Shown here one piece after another: positions 31,092 through 36,749 of a DNA stretch of 36,749 bases. The notes under the pieces were generated by a model that was not told where the DNA came from, did not search any database, and saw only the letters and a list, made by a program, of their open reading frames with translations. A program made the position numbers and the translations under genes. The stretch is from Caulobacteraceae bacterium UBA5005 (GTDB taxonomy: Bacteria; Pseudomonadota; Alphaproteobacteria; Caulobacterales; Caulobacteraceae): contig DGYN01000082.1 of NCBI GenBank assembly GCA_002398405.1, positions 1 to 36,749 on the forward strand, read 5' to 3'. Each line of letters opens with the position of its first letter. Position 1 is the stretch's first letter.

Positions 31092-32344
31092 CCGGCTTGG
31101 AGCGCAACGATCTTCGGCTGGGCTTTATAGCGCTCAACGACGCCGCGCCCCTGATCGTCGCCAAGGAACGGGGCTTCTTCGAGGCCGAAGGATTGCGCGT
31201 CGATCTGGCGCGCGAAGCCTCCTGGGCCAATATCCGCGACAAGGTGGCGGCCGGTGTCCTGGACGGCGGCCACATGTTGGGGCCGATGACGCTCGCGGCG
31301 ACCATGGGCGTCGGCGGGGAGCGCACGCCGATGACCGTGCCGCTGTCCCTGAACCTGAACGGCAGCGCGGTGACGGTGTCCAAGGGTCTGGCCGACGCGC
31401 TCCGCGCCATCGATCCGGAGGGCATGTCGGGGCATCCGAAGTCCGCGCGGCCGCTGGCGCGGCTGATCGAGGCGAGGCGGACGGCGGGGGATCGGCCGGT
31501 GACCTTGGCTGTCGTGTTCCCCTTCTCGATGCACAACTACGAGCTGCGCTACTGGCTGGCGGCGGCGGGAATCGATCCGGATCGCGACATCCGCATGGTG
31601 GTCGTGCCGCCGCCGCGCATGGCCGAAAAGCTGAAGGCCGGCGAGATCGACGGCTTCTGCGTCACGGCGCCGTGGAACGCCCTGGCGGTTGAGGACGGCG
31701 ACGGGGAAATCCTCATCTATGCCTCGGAGCTTTGGCGGGTCGGCCCCGACAAGGTGTTCGGCGTGACGCGCTCCTGGGCCGACGACCACCCCGCCGCCCT
31801 GTCGGCGGTGATCCGGGCCCTGCTCAAGGCTGCGGCCTGGGCCGATGCGTCAGGCAATCGCGCCGAGTTGGCGGCGATGATCTCCGCTCCGCCTTATGTT
31901 TCCGCCCCTGAGACCGTGGTCCGCCAGTCGCTGGTCGGATCACCGCCCTATGTGAAGGGGACTTCCGGCTCCTCGTCCCTCGACTATCTGATCTACCATC
32001 GCTACGCGGCGAGTTTTCCTTGGAAGAGCCACGCCCTTTGGTTCCTGACCCAGATGTTGCGCTGGGGCCAGATCGGGCCGGAGATCGACATCCGGGCCGT
32101 GGCCGACGCTGTCTACCGGCCGGACCTTTTCAGGGCCGCCGCCCGCGAGTTGGGCGAGCCCGCGCCCCTGATAGACGAAAAGGTCGAGGGCGGCCGGGCT
32201 GGGCCCTGGGTGCTGAGCGAGGCCACGGCGCCGATCGACATGGCTCCGGACCTGTTCATCGACGGCAGGGTGTTCGATCCGGCCGATCCGCTCGCCTATG
32301 CGGCGGGATTTGAGATCGGACGATTTAGGCCGGAGACTGTTTGA
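31088..32344 (+). CDS. nasS: NasS-type cytoplasmic nitrate sensor
   Basis: Encodes 418 residues of the NrtA/CmpA substrate-binding family, aligning with the nrtA product downstream (LGFIALNDAAPLIVAKERGFF against LGFIALTDASPVIIAKERGYF). It has no signal peptide, so it stays in the cytoplasm, as NasS does. In other bacteria NasS binds NasT and releases it when nitrate or nitrite is bound. The ATG overlaps nasT (ATGA). The last two residues and the TGA are encoded by a palindromic element starting at 32332. Confidence 0.92.
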   Translation: MTGLERNDLRLGFIALNDAAPLIVAKERGFFEAEGLRVDLAREASWANIRDKVAAGVLDGGHMLGPMTLAATMGVGGERTPMTVPLSLNLNGSAVTVSKGLADALRAIDPEGMSGHPKSARPLARLIEARRTAGDRPVTLAVVFPFSMHNYELRYWLAAAGIDPDRDIRMVVVPPPRMAEKLKAGEIDGFCVTAPWNALAVEDGDGEILIYASELWRVGPDKVFGVTRSWADDHPAALSAVIRALLKAAAWADASGNRAELAAMISAPPYVSAPETVVRQSLVGSPPYVKGTSGSSSLDYLIYHRYAASFPWKSHALWFLTQMLRWGQIGPEIDIRAVADAVYRPDLFRAAARELGEPAPLIDEKVEGGRAGPWVLSEATAPIDMAPDLFIDGRVFDPADPLAYAAGFEIGRFRPETV

Positions 32345-32466
32345 AATCGGCCTGTCGATTTCCAGCCGACCCCCCCACAGCAGCATAGGATCAGAACGCC
32401 GGCGGTGGTTCGCCCGCTGGCGCCGGGGACAGTCAGAGCGGGCTTTCGCCATCTCAAACGGTCCCC
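32332..32466. repeat. Palindromic element, type c, copy 2 (135 bases)
   Basis: Two imperfect hairpins, 32332-32374 (GGAGACTGTTTGAAATCGG ... CCGACCCC) and 32425-32466 (GGGGACAGTCAGAGCGGGC ... CAAACGGTCCCC), flank a 50-base spacer. The layout and length match the 23304 element. It overlaps the end of nasS and separates it from the nitrate leader. Confidence 0.78.
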
Positions 32467-32520
32467 ATCGCTCAAAAATCATGCGCATCCGTTCGCCAGG
32501 GCGCCCTCGCATTGGGCGCC

Positions 32521-32553
32521 GCAAGTGCGAAACAAACTTTTTGCAAGTGCGAA
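32521..32553 (+). promoter_or_regulatory. Direct repeat upstream of the nitrate leader
   Basis: GCAAGTGCGAA occurs at 32521-32531 and again at 32543-32553, 22 bases apart, which is two helical turns. It lies about 100 bases before the leader hairpins in an otherwise non-coding stretch. The spacing suggests a dimeric activator site; the protein is unknown. Confidence 0.45.
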
Positions 32554-32646
32554 TTTGATTCCGCATTGCAGCAGACCGCGGACCGGCGCCTCCTAGCATC
32601 CGGAGCAGGGCAACGAGGCCTTGCGAAACGCCCTTCGCGGGCAGCA

Positions 32647-32696
32647 CGGACAACGTCGTCCGGTTGGGGATCGCACCCCGGCCGGGCGTTTTTTTT
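32647..32696 (+). promoter_or_regulatory. ANTAR-type antiterminator and intrinsic terminator in the nitrate leader
   Basis: Hairpin P1 (32647-32662) is CGGAC, hexaloop AACGTC, GTCCG. Hairpin P2 (32666-32679) is GGGG, hexaloop ATCGCA, CCCC. Both loops have A at position 1 and G at position 4, the signature of RNAs bound by ANTAR regulators. An alternative long hairpin, CGTCCGG (32657-32663) with CCGGGCG (32682-32688) enclosing P2 and followed by eight T (32689-32696), is an intrinsic terminator. Its 5' arm overlaps P1, so P1 and the terminator exclude each other. NasT binding to P1-P2 would allow read-through into the porin-nrtABC genes. Confidence 0.85.
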
Positions 32697-32722
32697 GGCC
32701 TTTTGCCTGGGGGATAGGGCGA

Positions 32723-34051
32723 ATGAGATCGAGGTTCTACAAGGCGGCCACGGGGGGCGTTCTAGCGGCCCTGCTGGCTTCGGGCGCGGCCTTCGCCCAG
32801 GATCAGGACGAGGAGGCGGCCCCGCAGCCGCCGCCGCCGCCGCCGACCATTTCCGACGCCATCGCGGCGGGGAAATTCCTGTTCGAGGCGCGGGCCCGCT
32901 ACGAAAACGTCGACCAGGCCAACCTGGTCGCCCAGGCCGACGCCTTTACGCTGCGCACCCGGCTGGGCTGGGAAACCGGCGACTTCCACGGGCTCCGCGC
33001 CCTGATGGAGTTCGAGGACATCCGTCAGCTGGGGACCGAGCGGTACAATATCGCCGTGCCCGGACCGGGCGGCGTGTCGCTCAACGGCAAGACCAAGTTC
33101 CCGATCGTCAACGATCCGGAGGTCACCGAGCTCAACCGCCTGCATCTTGCCTGGACGCCCAACGGCCTGTTCAACGCCACGGTGGGCCGCCAGCGGATCC
33201 TTTTCGAGGACCAGCGTTTTGTCGGTAACGTCGGCTGGCGGCAGGACGAACAGACCTTCGACGCCGCCAAGGTCGACCTGGCCTACGGCAAGCTGAAGGG
33301 AAACTATAGTTACGTCGAGAAGGTCAACCGCATCCTGGGCGAGGCCCGCGACTGGCGGGGCGACACCCATCTGGTCAACGTCTACTGGTCGCCGGCCGAG
33401 GCGCTGAAGGTCCAGGGCTTCTACTACGGCCTGCAGTTCGACAATTCGGCGGTCAATTCCACCGAGACCACGGGCCTGCGGGCCACCGGCGGGGTCTGGG
33501 CAGGGCTGATCAAGCTGGCCTACGGCGCGACCTACGCGAGCCAGGAGCCGCACAAGAACAACCCGGCCGCCGCCACCGGCTTCGACCTTTCCTACACCCA
33601 GGCCGACATCGCCGGGACCTTCGACATCTATACGGTCCGGGTGAACTACGAGGTTCTGGAGGGTGACGGCCTTCGGGGCTTTACGACGCCGCTCGCCACC
33701 ACCCACGCCTTCAACGGCTGGTCTGACGCCTTCATCCAGGGCGGGGCCAACAAGAGCCATGTCGACGGGCTGGAGGACCTCAACATCGGCCTCGTCTACC
33801 GGCCGCGGTTCCGCTTCACCTACTGGCAGAACACCGAGATCACGCTTCGCTACCACGACTTCAAATCGGAGCGGACCGGGGTCGCCCTGGGAACCGAGTT
33901 CGACGCCCAGCTGACGGCGGCGATCACGCCCAAGCTGACCTTCCTCGTCAAATACGCCGACTTCGAGCGGGAGCTCACCGTCCCGCCCGGCAACGCCGCG
34001 CCGCCGCCCAGCCGCCGCAAGGCCTGGGTCAGCCTCGAATACAGACTCTAA
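32723..34051 (+). CDS. Outer-membrane porin, alginate-export family
   Basis: Encodes 442 residues: a signal peptide ending GAAFAQ, a short Pro/Glu-rich linker, then a beta-barrel with alternating aromatic strands. FLFEARARYENVDQ and GRQRILFEDQRFVGNVGWRQDEQTFDA are characteristic of the alginate_exp family. Despite the family name, its place as first gene of the nitrate transport operon, behind the NasT-type leader, suggests it lets nitrate cross the outer membrane; this is inference. The start is the ATG at 32723 after GATAGGG. Confidence 0.83.
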   Translation: MRSRFYKAATGGVLAALLASGAAFAQDQDEEAAPQPPPPPPTISDAIAAGKFLFEARARYENVDQANLVAQADAFTLRTRLGWETGDFHGLRALMEFEDIRQLGTERYNIAVPGPGGVSLNGKTKFPIVNDPEVTELNRLHLAWTPNGLFNATVGRQRILFEDQRFVGNVGWRQDEQTFDAAKVDLAYGKLKGNYSYVEKVNRILGEARDWRGDTHLVNVYWSPAEALKVQGFYYGLQFDNSAVNSTETTGLRATGGVWAGLIKLAYGATYASQEPHKNNPAAATGFDLSYTQADIAGTFDIYTVRVNYEVLEGDGLRGFTTPLATTHAFNGWSDAFIQGGANKSHVDGLEDLNIGLVYRPRFRFTYWQNTEITLRYHDFKSERTGVALGTEFDAQLTAAITPKLTFLVKYADFERELTVPPGNAAPPPSRRKAWVSLEYRL

Positions 34052-34066
34052 GGGAACCATAAATCC

Positions 34067-35329
34067 ATGACGACGAACCTTACCCGCAGAACGCTCGCCA
34101 CCGCCGCGCTTGTCGGCGCCGCCAAGGCCGCCCTGCCGGCCGGCGCCTTCGCTCAAGGCCGGGGACCTGAAACCTCCAAGGCGCGCCTGGGCTTCATCGC
34201 CCTGACCGACGCCTCGCCGGTGATCATCGCCAAGGAGCGCGGCTATTTCACCAAGCACGGCATGCCCGACGTGGAGGTCCTCAAACAGGCCTCCTGGGGC
34301 GCGACCCGCGACAACCTGGTGCTCGGATCGGGCGGCGGCGGCATCGATGGGGCGCACATCCTCTCGCCCATGCCCTATCAGTTCACCGCCGGCGTCCAGT
34401 CGGGGGCCAGGCCCCTGCCGATGTACATCCTGGCCCGGCTCAATCTGAACGGCCAGGCGATCAGCGTCGGCAATGACCTCAAGGACGTGAAGGTCGGCCT
34501 GAACGCCGCCGGCGCCAAGGCCAAGTTCGCCCAGCTCAAGGCCGCCAACAACACCGCCAAGGTGGCCATGACCTTCCGTGGCGGCACCCACGACCTGTGG
34601 ATCCGCTATTGGCTGGCCTCCGCCGGGATCAATCCGGACGTCGATGTCTCGACCATCGTCATTCCGCCGCCGCAGATGGTGGCCAACATCAAGGCCGGCA
34701 CCCAGGACGCCTTCTGCGTCGGCGAGCCCTGGAACGGCCAGCTGGTCAACCAGAAGATCGGCTACACCGCCTGCCTGACCTCCGAGATCTGGATGGATCA
34801 CCCGGAAAAGGCGCTGGGCATGCGGGCCGACTGGGTGGACAAGAACCCCCGCGCCGCCCAGGCGATCTGCGCGGCGGTGATGGAAGCCGCCCGCTGGTGC
34901 GACACCGCCGCCAACAAGGCCCAGATGTGCGCCACGGTCTCCGGCCGCCAGTACGTCAATGTGCCGATCGCCGACATCCTGCCGCGCATGCAGGGGACGG
35001 TGAACTATGGCGACGGCCGCACCCTGGCCAACTCCGGCCACGTGATGAAGTTCTGGGCGAACAACGCCTCCTTCCCGTGGAAGTCGCACGACACCTGGTT
35101 CGTCAACGAGGACATGCGCTGGGGCGTCCTGCCGTCCTCGACCAACCGCGCGGCCCTGGTGAACAAGGTCAACCGCTCGGACATCTGGCGCGAAGCCGCC
35201 AAGGCCATCGGCGTTCCCGCGCCGGCCGGTGATTCCCGGGGGGTCGAGCGCTTCTTCGACGGCAAGGTCTTCGATCCGGCCAATCCGGCCGCCTGGCTGG
35301 CCGCCCAACCGATCAAGAGGATGGCGTAA
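34067..35329 (+). CDS. nrtA: Nitrate ABC transporter, periplasmic substrate-binding protein
   Basis: Encodes 420 residues. The N-terminus NLTRRTLATAALVG looks like a twin-arginine (Tat) signal with the cleavage region AGAFAQ. The NrtA/CmpA fold is shown by LGFIALTDASPVIIAKERGYF and by the conserved GTHDLWIRYWLASAGINP and FPWKSHDTWF. It captures nitrate (or nitrite) for NrtB. Start 15 bases after the porin stop with AAGGGA upstream. It ends TAATG over nrtB. Confidence 0.93.
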   Translation: MTTNLTRRTLATAALVGAAKAALPAGAFAQGRGPETSKARLGFIALTDASPVIIAKERGYFTKHGMPDVEVLKQASWGATRDNLVLGSGGGGIDGAHILSPMPYQFTAGVQSGARPLPMYILARLNLNGQAISVGNDLKDVKVGLNAAGAKAKFAQLKAANNTAKVAMTFRGGTHDLWIRYWLASAGINPDVDVSTIVIPPPQMVANIKAGTQDAFCVGEPWNGQLVNQKIGYTACLTSEIWMDHPEKALGMRADWVDKNPRAAQAICAAVMEAARWCDTAANKAQMCATVSGRQYVNVPIADILPRMQGTVNYGDGRTLANSGHVMKFWANNASFPWKSHDTWFVNEDMRWGVLPSSTNRAALVNKVNRSDIWREAAKAIGVPAPAGDSRGVERFFDGKVFDPANPAAWLAAQPIKRMA

Positions 35330-36249
35330 TGAGTGTCACGGCCTTGAGACCCAGAGACCAGACGACGGCGAAGGCGAGTACTCCCTTGGTCGCCGACGTC
35401 GTCAGCCTGCCCCCCCGCCGGCCCGGAAACGCTTCTGGACCGGCGGGGGTCTCCCGCTTTGCCGAGGGGGCGAAGAACTTCGCATCAGGAGTGCTGCCGC
35501 CGGTCCTGACCATTCTGGCGATCCTGGTGTTCTGGCAGCTGGCCACCGGCCAGAACTCCGGCGGCCTGCCCTCGCCGCTGACTGTCTGGCAGGACTCCAA
35601 ACAGCTGATCCTCGACCCGTTCTACGACAACGGCGGCATCGACAAGGGCCTGTTCTGGCACGTGGCCACCAGCCTCAAGCGCGTCGGGATCGGCTTTTCC
35701 ATGGCCGCCGCGGCCGGTATTGGCCTCGGGGTCCTGGTGGGGGCCAGCGTCTGGGCGCACCGGGGGCTTGATCCGATCTTCCAGGTGCTCAGGACCGTGC
35801 CGCCTCTGGCCTGGCTGCCGCTTTCCCTGGCGGCCTTCCAGCAGGCCAATCCGTCGGCCCTGTTCGTGATCTTCATCACCGCCATCTGGCCGATCATCAT
35901 CAATACGGCGGTGGGGGTGCGGAACATTCCGGCCGACTACATCAATGTCGGAAAGGTGCTGCGGCTCTCCCCGCTGGAGTTCTTCGTCCAGATTCTGCTG
36001 CCGGCGGCGACGCCCTATATCTTCACGGGTCTGCGCATCGGCATCGGCATGAGCTGGCTGGCCATCGTCGCCTCCGAAATGCTGCTCGGCGGCGTCGGCG
36101 TCGGCTTCTTCATCTGGGACCAGTACAACGCCTCCCGGATCTCCGACATCCTTGTGGCCCTCACCTGGGTCGGTCTGACGGGCTATGTGCTCGACCGCGC
36201 CGTGGCCCTGGTCGGACGCATCGTCTCCCGCGGCACGGCCGCGAGCTAA
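35329..36249 (+). CDS. nrtB: Nitrate ABC transporter, permease
   Basis: Encodes 306 residues: a 50-residue proline-rich cytoplasmic N-terminus, then about six transmembrane helices. The LRTVPPLAWLPLSLAAF segment and the coupling (EAA-like) loop before VQILLPAATPYIFTGLRIG are typical of NrtB/SsuC permeases. It overlaps nrtA by one base (TAATG), and the stop TAA is followed by GGAG, the ribosome site of the next gene. Confidence 0.93.
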   Translation: MSVTALRPRDQTTAKASTPLVADVVSLPPRRPGNASGPAGVSRFAEGAKNFASGVLPPVLTILAILVFWQLATGQNSGGLPSPLTVWQDSKQLILDPFYDNGGIDKGLFWHVATSLKRVGIGFSMAAAAGIGLGVLVGASVWAHRGLDPIFQVLRTVPPLAWLPLSLAAFQQANPSALFVIFITAIWPIIINTAVGVRNIPADYINVGKVLRLSPLEFFVQILLPAATPYIFTGLRIGIGMSWLAIVASEMLLGGVGVGFFIWDQYNASRISDILVALTWVGLTGYVLDRAVALVGRIVSRGTAAS

Positions 36250-36260
36250 GGAGCAAGATC

Positions 36261-36749
36261 ATGAAACCCTATCTTTCCATCGAGAACATCGGGGTCACCT
36301 TCACCAAGGGCCAGACCTCGTCCGAGGTCCTGCGCGGCGTCGACCTGACGGTCGGCCAGGGGGAATATGTCTCGATTATCGGCCACTCCGGCTGCGGCAA
36401 GTCCACCCTGCTGAACGTGGTCGCGGGGCTCGTTCCCATGACCAGGGGCGCGGTGATCCTGGACGGCGATGCGGTTCAGGCGCCGGGGCCGGAACGGGCG
36501 GTGGTGTTCCAGAACCACTCCCTGCTGCCGTGGCTCAGCGTCTATGAGAACGTCTCGCTGGCGGTGAACAAGGTGTTTGGCAAAACCAAGAGCGCGGCCG
36601 AGCGCAAGGCCTGGGTGATGCACAACCTCGCCCTGGTCCAGATGACCCACGCCAAGGACAAGAAGCCGGCGGAAATCTCAGGCGGCATGAAGCAGCGGGT
36701 CGGCATCGCCCGGGCCCTGGCCATGGAGCCCAAGGTGCTGCTGCTGGAC
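36261..36749 (+). CDS. Nitrate ABC transporter, ATP-binding protein (partial, cut by the window end)
   Basis: The first 163 codons of an NrtC/NrtD-type ATPase. Walker A GHSGCGKST (41-49), Q-loop VFQNHS (Gln84), signature SGGMKQR (140-146) and the start of Walker B ending LLLD at the last base are visible. AGGAG lies eight bases before the ATG. Whether it ends as a short NrtD or has the extra NrtA-like domain of NrtC cannot be seen. Confidence 0.92.
   Translation, partial: MKPYLSIENIGVTFTKGQTSSEVLRGVDLTVGQGEYVSIIGHSGCGKSTLLNVVAGLVPMTRGAVILDGDAVQAPGPERAVVFQNHSLLPWLSVYENVSLAVNKVFGKTKSAAERKAWVMHNLALVQMTHAKDKKPAEISGGMKQRVGIARALAMEPKVLLLD

Noticed and set aside
32510..32530. A sigma-54 promoter for the nitrate operon
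   Set aside because: A GG-N10-GC spacing can be found, but flanking bases do not match TGGCAC and TTGC well enough.
32762..35308. An 848-codon open frame on the minus strand
   Set aside because: It runs antisense to the porin and nrtA genes, which show strong family motifs; the antisense product has no recognisable domain.

Overview
The window looks like chromosomal DNA of a GC-rich alphaproteobacterium of the Caulobacter/Phenylobacterium type (Caulobacteraceae). The best evidence is the order hemH-hemE, a roughly 490-base gap, then ppsR-maf-aroE-coaE-dnaQ. In Caulobacter crescentus the replication origin (Cori) lies between hemE and the ppsR-like gene RP001. Here the same gap holds two perfect CtrA boxes (TTAA-N7-TTAA), several DnaA-box-like 9-mers and two GANTC sites. 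Genes left of the gap run mostly on the minus strand and genes right of it mostly on the plus strand, as expected around an origin.

Layout. 1-3150: two tandem secreted paralogues of unknown function (-) and a periplasmic protein with three internal repeats (+). 3160-5680: haem genes hemE-hemH-hemJ (-). 5680-6166: putative origin. 6167-9981: ppsR, maf, aroE, coaE as a chain of 4-base overlaps, then dnaQ (+). 10115-14366: a PfkB-type adenosine/sugar kinase, then hisB, hisH, hisA, hisF, hisE (+). 14544-16809: a fatty acid desaturase with two small paralogous membrane proteins (-), divergent from an ArsR-type repressor (+). 16823-20088: TspO-like membrane protein, Smr-domain protein, MltA, Tim44-like protein (-). 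20214-23304: secB (+), nth (-), a DUF2244 protein and a UbiH-family hydroxylase (+). 23424-25831: Trm112-like, Lon-N-like, thioredoxin-TPR (CnoX-like) and ProX-type editing protein (-). 25883-27177: a DUF6065-like protein, tRNA-Gly(GCC) with a nearby partial copy, and a small DUF2188-like protein. 27369-29741: a secreted PQQ dehydrogenase with a C-terminal cytochrome c domain. 29904-36749: nitrate assimilation: mobA, nasT, nasS, a structured leader, an outer-membrane porin, nrtA, nrtB and the start of an nrtC/D-type ATPase gene cut by the window end.

How the genes work together. The nitrate block reads as one regulated system. NasS (nitrate-binding, no signal peptide) would hold NasT (ANTAR RNA-binding regulator) until nitrate is present. 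NasT would then act on the leader before the porin gene, where two hexaloop hairpins precede and overlap an intrinsic terminator. The porin and NrtABC would carry nitrate across the outer and inner membranes, and MobA would help make the molybdenum cofactor of a nitrate reductase that is not in the window.

Between genes the window is rich in palindromic repeats of at least three kinds. (a) Long inverted repeats of about 115-175 bases built of CCCTCCCC-type arms. (b) Two 107-base copies of a GGGGACATGTACC element. (c) GGGGACAGTTAGAAAT / ATTTCAAACAGTCCCC elements. Types b and c consistently begin at, or supply, the stop codons of the genes they follow. No transposase, integrase, CRISPR array or rRNA was seen.
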